Positions 1 through 11,161 of a DNA stretch of 64,000 nucleotides are shown here, piece by piece. The number at the start of each line of letters is the position of its first letter. The first letter of the stretch is position 1. Below the pieces are notes generated by a model. The model had not been told where the DNA came from and did not search any database. It was given only the letters and a program-made list of their open reading frames with translations. A program made the position numbers and the translations under genes. The stretch comes from Toxoplasma gondii ME49 (lineage: Eukaryota; Apicomplexa; Conoidasida; Eucoccidiorida; Sarcocystidae). The stretch lies in assembly GCF_000006565.2 (NCBI RefSeq), contig NC_031473.1, positions 2,520,134 to 2,584,133 on the forward strand, given 5' to 3'.

Positions 1-3000
1 CTGTGTCGCCGACGGACAGGAACTGTCCGATGCTGTCGCGGACAACATGTTCCTCTCCGCGAGGCAAGTGAGGTCGACGCTCTCGCGTCCCCCGAGCGGG
101 GCGCTTTGGTCTCTCTGTGGCGAGAAAAGCGACGGAGCACAATCGTTGAAAAGACGTGCACCTTGTTCTCGAGCTCTGCCATATTCTTCTCTCTCACAGG
201 CTTGTCCCGCCTCCCCTTCTTCTTCTCCCTCTCGACTTCGCTTCGCCTGAGCTTCGATAGAAGCAAACGCAGCGGCGAATGACTGCACTTCTCCCAACGC
301 GGAACGGCCACTCCTCTCGTTTCTCTCGAAACCCATCTCGATCCCTTTATCTCTCAAGTCGACTCCCTTCGCCTCTGTCGAGAAAGACGGAAGGGGAGGA
401 GAGTCTGGGTGGATTCCTTCACGTGGCAGAAACGCAGAGGAGGAGCGCATGCACCAGCGCGGCCCCCGTAGTTCTTCTGGGCTTGCAGCTGGGATGAACG
501 CAGGGGGTCGACAAGATGAGACGGACGAAAAGGTAGAAGAAGCAGGACAAAGAAAGGGCACATTCATCAGCTTCGTCGATGCCGAAGGGGAGGAGGAGAG
601 TCGCGGGAAAAAAGGAAGTAGAGACGACTCATCGACGTTTTTTGCGAAAAACCACTCGACTGGGTCTGTGTCGACGGACGAGATTGGAAAGTCATCGACT
701 TCTGACTTTTCCACTTCTGAAGAAGACGTCAGACGAAAATGAGTGACAGCCGTATCCACCTTCATCTTGCCTTGCGCGTCTCCGCTCAGTCCTCCTTCAG
801 TCGACTGTGGTCTCGTTTCTTCTTCTCGTCTCTCTCTTTCTGCGTGCCACTGTGACACCCGATCCGCATTTTCGCGGGACTCGTTGAAAGGCGCAGAATC
901 GTAGTCAACTTGCGATGCTTGCGTTGTTCGCTGGAGAAGACTACAGGCGCCTTGACGGCTGTCTAGACACCTGAGAGACCCACTACCTCTGCACCCCAGG
1001 GGTGCGACTGAACCTGGGCCAGACGAAACGCAGGAAGACGAAAGTGAGGAGAACGCGAAACCTCGATGGAAGACGGATGGCGAGAGAAGACGAGGAAGGT
1101 CTCCTGCTTCGTCTTGTTTCCAGACAAGCTCTGCGTCGTCCTGGCTATCGGGCGTATGTCCCTGCGTCTCTTGTTTTCTATTCAAACGGGTACCCGACGG
1201 CATGCGGCCATCGAAAGACAGAGTCGAACTTTCGCTGTCTCCGTCACCTTCGGACGCCAAGAGCTGCTGCGGTACCTCGGTGGCCTTCCTCTCAGACGAA
1301 CCTCCAATTTGCGGGACTCTCGGGGTCGCCTTCAACGCACGTCCTGCCTCCTCACAGGAGTCTATACACCTGCTGTCTGCGTGACGTGCGAACCCAGACG
1401 AGGCCTCCGAACGCACCTGCTCACTTCCCCCTCTTTTATGGCGATCTCGCTCTCCTTCGCCCGCTCGAGCAAGTTCAGATCGCTCGTCCTCTGACGTTGC
1501 TTCCAAAGAACTCAACGCAGACCGCCTAGAAGAGGAGAAGCCGAACCTCGCCGGGGGTAAAGGAGGCCCACGCCATTCCCTCCCGCCTTCTCTGCGTGGA
1601 AACATCGGTGGGTCTTGATCACATGAAAGCCTTTTGTGGGTGCTCTGAATGTCAGCGGGAGAGAAGCCGCCCTCGTTCGTGGAGGAGAAAGTCGAAAAGA
1701 GACGAAGGAGGTGAACAGATCCCGCCTCGTCTCGGACAAGGACTTCCTGCTCTGTCCGAGGAGCTTTCTCTGTGAAACACGACCTCATACCTGCCTCGCC
1801 TTCTTCCCACTGTTCTGCCGTTGTCGGAGTGAACGAACGACGAGACGCAGAAGCATGTTCATTAGCGATCGGCGAAGCAGGTGCGCGAGACGAAGAATAC
1901 GTCTCGCCTTCCGCCTCTCGGGCAGTCCTGTTTCCTTTGTCTCTGCTTCGTCGAGGCGCGTCCACCCACGCCGGCGTCGGCTCATCGAGTCGATGAAACT
2001 GACCGGCAGCTGCAGCACACGAATCCTTGGTTTGCTCCTTTACGGGGTTTGGCGCTGCGCTGGTGGAGTCGGAGCAGCCTGTTGTCTCCTGCGCACTGTC
2101 GCCTTCCGGCTTCTGTTCCCTTCCGCTCCTTGTCCCCATGGATCGTCTCCCAGGTTTGTCTCCACTCACTGTGGGAGACGCGGAGATGTGTTCTCCCGTT
2201 TCTTGTGTCTCTCTTTTCTGGCCACTTCTCTCCTCTTCCGTACCACGAAACCCATCTCCTGTCGCTGCACTGTGTTCCGCTGGACCCCGGTGTTTCTCCC
2301 TACTTGTTTCTGCCTTCGAATGGCCACTCCATGCAATGTCGAAAGACGCAAGCCAGCCTTCGCCTTTCTGCTTTCTCCCTCCCTCCTCTTCATGCACTTC
2401 ATTGAACTTCCATCCACCCTTCGCGGTCGTGCTTGCTCCGCTCGTTTCCCCCTTCAGCTCCTCTTTGATGACAGAGACCCCTTCGTCATCGAAGTATCCC
2501 ACGACGAGAGCGGAAGACGAGACTGTCTCCGAGCTCCTGTCTGTGGGTTCATGTTCTTCAAGCACAGCCCTCTCGCATGTCTTACTCTGTTTGTCTCCGC
2601 GAGACCTCTCTTTCGCCTCCCGTCTATTTCTATGGCCTTTTTTCGGTGCCACAATCCCTGTTTCCTCGCGTCTCCCTTGCGTCACCTCTCCCGCCTTCTG
2701 TTCGCAGCCTTGGCTGTGGTTCGTTTCACCTTCTCTCTGCATCGTCGAAAGTGCTCGTGCAGCGCAGACCTCCACATCTTTCTCAGGTTCCTGCTGTCGC
2801 CTTTCACCCGCCACTGAATCCGACTGCCGGAGGGAGGAAGCTTTTCTATAAAAGGGTTTATCGCCAGAAAGAGAAGCCGAACTCATGTCTGGCGAGCCGT
2901 CGTCGGTTGCTCCCCCTTTCCCTTCTTGGGAATTGTCTTTTGTGTCGGTCTCTCGCTTTCTCTGGAGCGGTTCACTCTCTCCGCTCTCTGTCTCTTGCTG

Positions 3001-4260
3001 TCGAATCGGAACGCATCCACTCTTTGGGGGCATGACCTTATCTGCATGCGTCGCCACACGCTTCTCAGAAGGCAAGTCAGGAAGCGACTGAACAGAGAAA
3101 GACACCTTCTCCTTCCCCAAGCAGGGACTATTTGCACCTGGGAGCTGAGTTGCAGGGGAAGACAGAGGGAGAGGGGAAGGACTGGCGCGCCACGGTGGAT
3201 GGGGAGCCGAGACACGACTCCGTCTGCGGGGGACAAAGGTGCTTGGTGTCGCCGGGGCAGCGAGGCGAGTCAAGGATGCATGAGGACGGGGACGAGGAAC
3301 AGAAAGTGGAGAGACGAGGAAAGAAGGATCAGGAACAGCGGCCGAGGCGGCAATAAGACTGGAGGAAAGGTGTGACTGCGAAGGTGCGGACAATGCAGAG
3401 GCGGAGGCGGAAGGAGGCAGACAAATACGCCCTTGCTCAAGGGACGCAGCCGCGCATTTCTCACACATGACTTTCGGTGAAGGCGGGGGAGCTTCTGGCC
3501 AAGGCCAAGCAAGTTGGCGGGGCTGAGCAGGTGAGAATGCACTCGGACCGGCGAATGCTCCACTACGCTCGGACTCACGTTTTTTAGGCAGCGCTTTTAA
3601 CGTCGTCCCTGCCGACGGCTGCGATAGCCGCGTATCCACTTGAGTCCGGACAGAACCGCCTGCGGGAGGCGAGCGCGAGGAGGGAACTGTAGTCGATTGT
3701 TCGCGTCCGGGGGCGACCGCGGGGGGTCTGTCGTGCCTGGCAGCAGAACGATGAGTACGCGGATGCGAAGTGACAAGAGCGGAACACGCGTACTGCTGTG
3801 CGTGGTTGTTTCCATGGTCCTCAGTCAACACCTTTTGTTTCGGTGCCGGTTCGCGGACAGAAACCGGGGAGGTTTTCTGAAAGACAGGCGCCGGCCGCTT
3901 TCGCAGGAAACACGCTGGGATTGCTGCCGCTGAGTTGGCGTGGACCTGAGCCTCGCCCGGCGAAGAGCCGGTCTCCGGATCCGTCAGTCGGACAACTTGA
4001 GGAAACGAGTTACTGGTTTCGTCACGCTGGAACGGACTCGTTGGCGTTTCCTGGCGAGGAGAGACGCTCACGCTGCTTGAGGGAAGGCTTCTGTGTGAAG
4101 ACACTTGGACAACCGCGGCAGTTCTGACAGAACTGAAAGTTGTGACGGTTGTCCACGAAGTTGCCCACGGCGCAACTCCCAGTTTGCGGCCATTCTCCGG
4201 TGGACATACAGCTGGAGCTGTCTCGTCGCCGAGGAACAGGGCAGCCAGGCGGGTCAGCAT
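1..4260 (-). CDS. Unrecognised large low-complexity protein, 3' end beyond the left edge
   Basis: The minus-strand frame is open from an ATG at 4260 to base 1, giving 1,420 codons with no stop and no need for an intron. The start is chosen because in-frame stops (TGA) lie shortly upstream, near 4302 and 4273, and 4260 is the first ATG after them. The protein begins MLTRLAALFLGDETAPAVC. It is then rich in Ser, Pro, Ala, Arg and Glu, as expected for a disordered region. A short CxxC (MCEKCAA) lies near 3468-3446, but I see no complete zinc-binding set. There is no convincing signal peptide, membrane segment or catalytic motif. The gene diverges from the nucleoporin gene to its right. The coding claim rests on the length of the open frame; the function is unknown. 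Confidence 0.8.
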   Translation of the reverse strand, partial: MLTRLAALFLGDETAPAVCPPENGRKLGVAPWATSWTTVTTFSSVRTAAVVQVSSHRSLPSSSVSVSPRQETPTSPFQRDETSNSFPQVVRLTDPETGSSPGEAQVHANSAAAIPACFLRKRPAPVFQKTSPVSVREPAPKQKVLTEDHGNNHAQQYACSALVTSHPRTHRSAARHDRPPAVAPGREQSTTVPSSRSPPAGGSVRTQVDTRLSQPSAGTTLKALPKKRESERSGAFAGPSAFSPAQPRQLAWPWPEAPPPSPKVMCEKCAAASLEQGRICLPPSASASALSAPSQSHLSSSLIAASAAVPDPSFLVSPLSVPRPRPHASLTRLAAPATPSTFVPRRRSRVSAPHPPWRASPSPLPLSSPATQLPGANSPCLGKEKVSFSVQSLPDLPSEKRVATHADKVMPPKSGCVPIRQQETESGESEPLQRKRETDTKDNSQEGKGGATDDGSPDMSSASLSGDKPFYRKASSLRQSDSVAGERRQQEPEKDVEVCAARALSTMQREGETNHSQGCEQKAGEVTQGRREETGIVAPKKGHRNRREAKERSRGDKQSKTCERAVLEEHEPTDRSSETVSSSALVVGYFDDEGVSVIKEELKGETSGASTTAKGGWKFNEVHEEEGGRKQKGEGWLASFDIAWSGHSKAETSREKHRGPAEHSAATGDGFRGTEEERSGQKRETQETGEHISASPTVSGDKPGRRSMGTRSGREQKPEGDSAQETTGCSDSTSAAPNPVKEQTKDSCAAAAGQFHRLDEPTPAWVDAPRRSRDKGNRTAREAEGETYSSSRAPASPIANEHASASRRSFTPTTAEQWEEGEAGMRSCFTEKAPRTEQEVLVRDEAGSVHLLRLFSTFSSTNEGGFSPADIQSTHKRLSCDQDPPMFPRREGGREWRGPPLPPARFGFSSSRRSALSSLEATSEDERSELARAGEGERDRHKRGGSEQVRSEASSGFARHADSRCIDSCEEAGRALKATPRVPQIGGSSERKATEVPQQLLASEGDGDSESSTLSFDGRMPSGTRLNRKQETQGHTPDSQDDAELVWKQDEAGDLPRLLSPSVFHRGFAFSSLSSSCVSSGPGSVAPLGCRGSGSLRCLDSRQGACSLLQRTTQASQVDYDSAPFNESRENADRVSQWHAERERREEETRPQSTEGGLSGDAQGKMKVDTAVTHFRLTSSSEVEKSEVDDFPISSVDTDPVEWFFAKNVDESSLLPFFPRLSSSPSASTKLMNVPFLCPASSTFSSVSSCRPPAFIPAASPEELRGPRWCMRSSSAFLPREGIHPDSPPLPSFSTEAKGVDLRDKGIEMGFERNERSGRSALGEVQSFAAAFASIEAQAKRSREGEEEGEAGQACEREEYGRAREQGARLFNDCAPSLFSPQRDQSAPLGGRESVDLTCLAERNMLSATASDSSCPSATQ

Positions 4261-7242
4261 TTTGACTCAGAACAGTACAATTGCAGCCAGGGAGAACACT
4301 CATCTCGCATTCGCAGACATGGCTACCCGCGCAATATTGAAAATGCAGTTTAGAAATGAAAAATCTGCCGCAGAAAGAAGTGATCGCAGAAGTGTGTGCC
4401 TCGCTAAAGCGGGCGCAAAGCTCTGGCCACCTGAAGTGAGCCTTCACACCACAGTCGGCCGCGTGAAACTGCGCACGAAAACGAAACGTGGACCCCAAGG
4501 AAGAAGGGTTGAGAATCCGGCCAGAAACCAATAGCGATCTTCATCGATAGCACGAAAAAAGAGAAATAGCGTCGAATAATGCCCGGAACAAGCAGATAGA
4601 AGACCTCATATTGCAAATAGCTATCGGAAGATGTGCTTTCGGACCCTTTGCGTACGCTGACTCCGTCCGCAGCTCCGAGCATTCATCTAGGAAAAGGGGA
4701 GACGAGGGAGAAGCAGGAACAGTAGCTGTTTCCTAGGACAAAGTAACGATTCAGAAAAAGAGGGCTGAAAACACTATATTCCATGGGATGTCTCTGGAGC
4801 ACGTTTCAGCCGACGCTGTCGCCAATGTCAAAAACCGCGCACAGAAAAGAAGGCGCACGTTGCGCACCGAGAGTTGCTCACAGAGTAACAAACGCATAAT
4901 GTCGGTCGGCTGTTTTGGCGCAGAAAAAGAACGTGTAACGTCTTACTCTGGTGTTCGCTTTGAAAGACGCCTCAGTTTCAAAGACGAACTCTCCTTGCTG
5001 CAACACAAATAGGCCTTTTCAGCACTACGACCTGTGTGGTTGATAGAAGCTTAACACTGTCCCCACAAGACACGCGAGACGAGACAAGAAACAACGATGG
5101 AGGCGTGAAGGCAACAAGAACGACAAATTACAGAGCGAATTGAATCTTTCCCCCTTCTCTTTCCCCGCGCTCTCCAGCTCCACGAGAAACCTTGGTGAAC
5201 GGCACTGGGTAGTAAGCTGACAGGGGGTCCCATCTTGCGCAGCACTCGGAGCCGGGGGATTTGCACGACACAGAAAAAGGCAGAAACTCACTGGCCTACT
5301 ACCTTACTTGCTCCTCCTGCAAGTCAACGGTGCTACGACAATGACTACTGCTCAAGCATTCATCACCTGTCGGAATACGTCTGTGTTTCTCTGCACACTG
5401 TGCCACGATTGAACGTCATCGAATCCGCTCTACTATTGCCGTCCACCAGCGACATTATATCTGATCGAGATAAAACTCATGAAAGAACGTGTTCTTTAAA
5501 ATGATTGCATACCATGACGCTTGTACTGCTGTGATGAAAACCATACGTGATTGGGCAGCCTGTCTCGCGCAGTTGCCACCAGACCGTGAGCGCTCGCGTC
5601 GTGTTGGGCAGCAACAGAAGTTACCAATTTCGAAAACGCTATGCTCCACGCAGATGCACAGTGAATGGGAGAAAGCTGAGCACTAAAACATGGAGCGAGG
5701 AAGTGCTTGTACATTTGTTGTTATCCAAATGATGTACGTACTCCGTACCAAAGGTGCCGGAGCATGACTTAAAGCTCGACTATCTGGGCTCGAAGCGACT
5801 GATGTTTAGCGAGTGGGCGTTGCTACATGTGTAGATGCATGTGATGCAGAGAGAAAAAGAACTCATTCGAGTGCAGTTTGTGGCAGAGCAGGGACGAGAG
5901 TTTCTCGAGTTGCACTAGTGATGGCGCAGCTGTTCGCGTCGATTCCACTCACGAAGCTCACAACGAAGATCAATTATTGTACGCGCTTTCATTTGATGTG
6001 GATTTACGGCCCTGTCATGTGACATGAAAACGGTCATGTCTGCTGCAGAAGATGTTTCACGCATGAACGCCAGCGATCTAAGAGTGCACTCTCCCTTGAA
6101 GTTCTGTCCACGCAAATCTGGCCATCACACCATCTAGACGTCAGAGTGAACACGCTAGGCCAGCCGAGGAATCGGTGGAATAGAAGGGTGAGAGTCAATG
6201 TAAACCGCGAATTTGCATGAGTCAATTCTCGGCGTTGTTCTCAGTTGGGTTTTCTTGGTCAGTACCAATGCCGCGGCTTATATTCGGGAGCGAATATAAC
6301 GTTGAGTACAATAAATTGAATCTTTTCTTATCTTTTCCCGCTTCACAGTCTCTCGTCTGAAGGGAAACCGTGCAGGAACAGATATCACTGTTTTCTATTG
6401 TGTGTTGAATTCTGGCACGGAGTGCCCTGTTTTTCTGTTTCCGAGATCTGTGCGTTCAGTTTGCGTTGGTTTTTGAGTCGTTTTCCGGCCAGCGAGCGTG
6501 TCCACGGTGCTGCATGTGCCATACCAGAAGTGTTCGTTTTTTGCCATTCGTCGGCAAAGTCCTGGGATCTTCGCGGAAGTCAAGCTCGTGACTATTATTC
6601 CAATGCATTTGCCAGGTTGCCTTCCTGTTGCGACCAGCTCCGTTCATCGTTTTCTCGAAAGATATCCTCAGTCCGCTCGGCGGACTGCAAAAGAACAGAG
6701 TCCGTCACCTGGGGTGCCGTGGCAGCGACTGTTGCGATTTCCGCCGAGTAAGATGTGGCGTTTGAGTCAAGCGCTCCAGTCACTTGCCATTTCGTTCGCT
6801 TCACTTCAATCCTCTTATATGTTTTTCGCTTGACACAAATCAAATGTCTTCCTCCTGTGGAAGTATTCCGACCTGCCACGATATGGCTGTTCCGGAGTTC
6901 CCAGCACCGCGCGTCGAATTCTAGGTCATCCGCCACGCGGTTCACTCTCGCGTTTCGTTCAGCGTTTCTTCATGCCCTTTTCAAGAAAACTGTACTCAGA
7001 CGTCTCTTTCTATTACGTCTGTTCTTCTCCACCTCAATCGTTGCGTTCGTCCCTACGGAGGCCGCGTCGAAGCCCTGTCTTCCAAGGCGCCACTGCCACT
7101 CGCGAACCCCTGAACCGTCGACACCTCTAACAACTCACGACTTGACCGCCACTTCGAAACAAGTCACTAGCTCTCAATATTCGAAGCTGCTGTCTCCGCT
7201 CCAAGGGGAACCCCGCACCCGCCGTTTTTTCTCGCGTTTCTA
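4261..7242. other. Divergent intergenic spacer and presumed 5' UTRs
   Basis: This stretch separates the minus-strand gene starting at 4260 from the plus-strand gene starting at 7243. Only short unsupported reading frames occur. It should hold the promoters and 5' leaders of both genes. From about 6400 onward the sequence is more pyrimidine-rich, as expected for a leader. A 162-codon frame (6755-7243) ends in a TAA that overlaps the nucleoporin ATG (TAATG); I treat it as leader sequence, not a gene. Confidence 0.6.
7001..7007 (-). promoter_or_regulatory. Possible WGAGACG-type promoter motif
   Basis: The plus strand reads CGTCTCT, so the minus strand reads AGAGACG. This matches the (A/T)GAGACG element described upstream of several Toxoplasma genes. 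It lies about 240 bases before the nucleoporin ATG. A single 7-mer match is weak evidence; I list it only because of its position. Confidence 0.25.
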
Positions 7243-10200
7243 ATGCCCTGCAGCAGCAACGACACGGGGGCGGGAGCCAGCTGGGTAGACACCCTTTCGC
7301 CGGCGTCCTTTGTGGTTTCTTCCGCCCCATACAGCACGATCAGCAGCCGCGGTCAGTCTTCCAACACGAACGCAAATGGGCAGCTGCAGGCTGCCTCTCA
7401 GGCTGCGTCGCTTCTTGCGTCTTCGCACCCCATCCAGGAGGCTCTCAGACGGGCGCCCGTGCCGCGGGTGTATGCCCAGCCTTCGGTGCTTGTGCGCTCG
7501 TCTCCACTTGGTGCCGCCCACGCTGTGAAGTGCGCAGAATCTCCGCCAGATGCTCCATCTCTCAATGGCTATGCCTCGTCACCGAGTTCCGGGCCTGCTG
7601 GATCCCAGCGAGATGTGTACTCCAACCCGCCTCCAAATGGCACTCCGACTTTGAATCCTCCACCCGTGACCGAAGCTCTCCGTTCGAGGCGCTTCAGGGA
7701 GACTGCCGTGCAGGATGAAGACGCAGAAAATTGGAAACTGGAACGGTCTCAAGAAGAAGCCCCCGTTTCTGCAGGCGCGTGCATGCCACAGGGTTGGGTG
7801 CTTTCACTTCCAGCGAATTCGGCGCGGCGCAGGAGCGACAGTGGCGTCAGCGACGAGTCGCATGGCACTGGGGAATCGGAGGAGGGTGGTGGAGTGCTCT
7901 TTTTCACTCCGATTTCTTCGCCGGTGAAAATCCGTTCCTTCGCGTCTTCCGGGCCTTCCTCGACCATCCCCGAACAGAGAATGGCTTTCGAGAACGACGT
8001 GTCTGGCTCCGGTAGACGCGAGCCTCTCGTAGCTTCACAGCCTCTCCCGCCGATCTCAAAGGGAAGCGATTCAGGTCCTGTCGACTGGACTGCTATGTGC
8101 AGCCGTACATACACCCCGAAGCTCGGTTTGCTCCAGAGGTGCTGTGAGGAGACAGACCCCCGGAACGAAGACGAGAACGACGACTCAGATACCACCCTTT
8201 CCTCTTTGCCGGAGTCGACAGGCGTCCCGTGCAGATCTGGTCGGCCCTTCTCTGGCGAGCGCGCGCGGGTGACCCGCCGGAGCGAGCGGCGAGGAGCCAG
8301 TTCGGGGGTGTATAGACACCCCGGGAAAGGCGCGAGTCGCTTTGCGATCCGGCACCCTTGCCAGCGGCCACCCTGTTGGAAGAGAAAAACCAAAACCGTC
8401 GAGAGGTGCCTGCAGGGGGCCTGGCCGCGGGACTTTCTAGAGGACCCCAGCGAAGTAGTTCGATCTTCGCGAGATCAGAGGGCTCCGCATTTCAGCCAAT
8501 TGGAAAAAACGCGGCTGACAGTGCCGAGAGAAGGTGGTGAGCAAACGGGAGAGGCGGCGAGTGGACTTACAGGTAAGGAGAGACAAGAAGGTGGAATGGC
8601 GGAATTCCGGTCGAGTCGCAACCGTGCAAGACCAAGGCGCTCTTCGTCCGTGCCTACATCCCCGCAGGAGGGAGAGGCTCCGGACACTGTTTATGCGAAG
8701 AAGACAGCCACTTTCGATCGTCGCTCTTTGCCCTTCACATCTGTAGCCAGGCAGTTCTCGTTCTGGGAGAGACACGAGAGAGTCGACCGCTTCGCAGAAA
8801 ACAAACAACAGACCTGTGGAGACTCTGTGGACCTCGACAACCGCTCTGAAGAAGGCTCGCCGCTCTTCGTCTCTCCCGTCATGGAGTGTCTTCTCGATCC
8901 GGAAGAACCGTCAGCCGCAAGAGCGTTTCCTGCCCTGGGGCCTTCTGCCCAGGACCTTTCAGCTGCTGCTTTTCCTGTCTCAACGCCAGGCAGAGCTGTC
9001 GCGCCTCGAGAGACGCCAGACAGGGGCTCTCTCTCTGGTTGCAGCAGGGTGTCTCAGGAGACAGGGGCGGCCGGCGACAGTTTCGTCGAAGGCGCCCAGC
9101 TCGAGAAGCGCGGCGGGAGACACGTGTTAGACTTCTTCACGCCCACGGGTCTCGAAGGAGAGAAAGGCGAAAGCAGACTGGAGCCCGAGTGGAGCCAGGA
9201 GACTGGGGGGCGCCGAAGCGACGAAGCTCGCGAGGGACACAGGCGCCGATCGCTGGGCCCTGGCGGGTGGGAGAAGTTTGAGGAGGAAGACAGCGAGGAC
9301 TCAGAGGCGTCTTGCCAGAGGGTGAAGCGAGCTCTCTTGTCTCGAGAGACTCCACAGGGTTCCTTTCTCAAGCAAGGACAGGGGCAGATCCACTCCGCAA
9401 AAAAGGGACAAAGCAAAGAAGGGACAGAAACGATTTTGCGGCGAAGTGAAGAAACAGATTCAACCGACAGACGAAGCCTCTCCGGCCTCGACCTCATACA
9501 AGGCCCCAGCCTCAAAACCATGTCCTGGAACGCGTTGGCAGAGGCCACTTCGGATGAAGAAATCGACAACGAAGACCGAAGACTCGCCAAGCGCCGACGG
9601 TTCTCGCTCTCCACTTTGGAGCCTCAGAGTTCCTCAGAAGAAGATACGGTTTCCATTGAGAGAACCATCGGTCCGCGGTCAACGAGCCCGCCTCACGCTC
9701 GTGTAGGTCCAGTCGCAGCTCCTCCCGCTCCAGCTGTCCCCTCTGCGTCGCTCGCGTCTCAGTCTTCTCTCTGTGCCTCTTCTTTTCCTTCGTCTTCTTC
9801 TTTCTCGTCTTCTCTCTCGTCTTCGTCTCTCTCTCCTCTGCCTCACATTCCGCGTATGCCGAGGAGTGGAAAGGAAGAGGCTGCGATCGCGGCGTTGCTA
9901 GCGGCGCCTCCACCTCCGCCGCCGCCACTCGCGCGTCTGCTACGAAAGCGGAAGAGACAGAGCACGGGAGGCGTCGCCCGACGCATGCTGTTCCACGGGC
10001 CTGGGTTCGCAGGACCGGGCCTCCCGTCGGCAGACGAGGCGACCCTGGTGAACAGTTTAGGGACAGCGTTGACGGCGGAAGAGACGCAGGAGCTCCGCCA
10101 GCGCGAAGAGGCCGAGCGCGTGCGGCACCAGATGCTGGAGAGGAAACGCAAAGAGGAGGAAGCGCGACTCGCGGCAGAGATGGCAAGGCAGAAGTCGGAG

Positions 10201-11107
10201 GCTGAGACGGCAGCAGCCGAGAAAGCAGCGAAGGCGACTGAAGAGGTCGGTTCGGGAAGCAAAGCAGAGAAGCCAGCGGCTGTGCAGAGTGGCCCTTCCT
10301 CTCAGGGCCCGCAGTTCGTGTTTGGAGCCAATCGCCAGGCAGGAGACTCCTGCGGCTCGGCCAACCAGCCACCCGCGCCCCAGGCAACCCGTTCTCTCGG
10401 AGAAGGCGCCCTCAACGTCTCGCCTTCTGACGGACCAGCCTCCTTCTCTCAGGCAGACTCAGGGGGCGGTACGCCTGCCACAGAGAAGCCGTCGACTTCG
10501 GCAAGTCGAGCTGGAGGGAGTGGACCGAGTCCCCTCCTGGCTCCTGGGCAAAGGCGGCCTCGACTGACGATCGTCCGGCCTTCTGCGAACAGCGGAAACC
10601 AGGGGGCGACTTTGGGGGGGAAAAATGCGTTTGGAGCAACAGCCGGAAACGGATCGTCTTCGGGGTTCACTGGCGCAGGGCCTGCAGTCTCGCCGAAGCC
10701 CCCGGGAGAGACAGGTGGCGCGGGACCCGGCATCGGAGGGGCCGCTGGCCCGGCTGGTGGGCCAGCCGGCCCCGGCCGGTCTGCCTTCTGGGGGGGCGCT
10801 GGCGCGCAGGGTCAACATTTGGGTTCCAACTCGGAGCCCGCAGCCAACGGCCTTCTCCCGGGCTTCGGAACATCGGGCCTCGGCGTGGCAGGCTCGGGGG
10901 CCCCTCTCGCCTTCGGTGCTGGAATCGCTTCAGGCCCACAAGATGCTGGCCCAGGAGCACCTGCAGGAGGTGAGCAAAAGTGGAAGGGAATCGAGGGCGT
11001 CTGCGGCGAGGACATCAGTGAACAGAAACGAAGAAACTCTGCATCATTCTGGGACCTAGTGGTAACAAAGGTGCTGGAAAGGGGAGAAACATCTAACACG
11101 GGAACTT

Positions 11108-11161
<54 letters not shown>

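Noticed and set aside
1636..2817. 393-codon plus-strand open frame
   Set aside because: It lies antisense to the continuous minus-strand frame 1-4260 and is dominated by Arg, Cys, Leu, Phe and Ser, typical of a shadow frame opposite Ser/Glu/Arg-rich coding DNA.
7749..8393. 214-codon minus-strand open frame
   Set aside because: It is antisense to the first exon of the nucleoporin gene and has no independent start context or recognisable motif.
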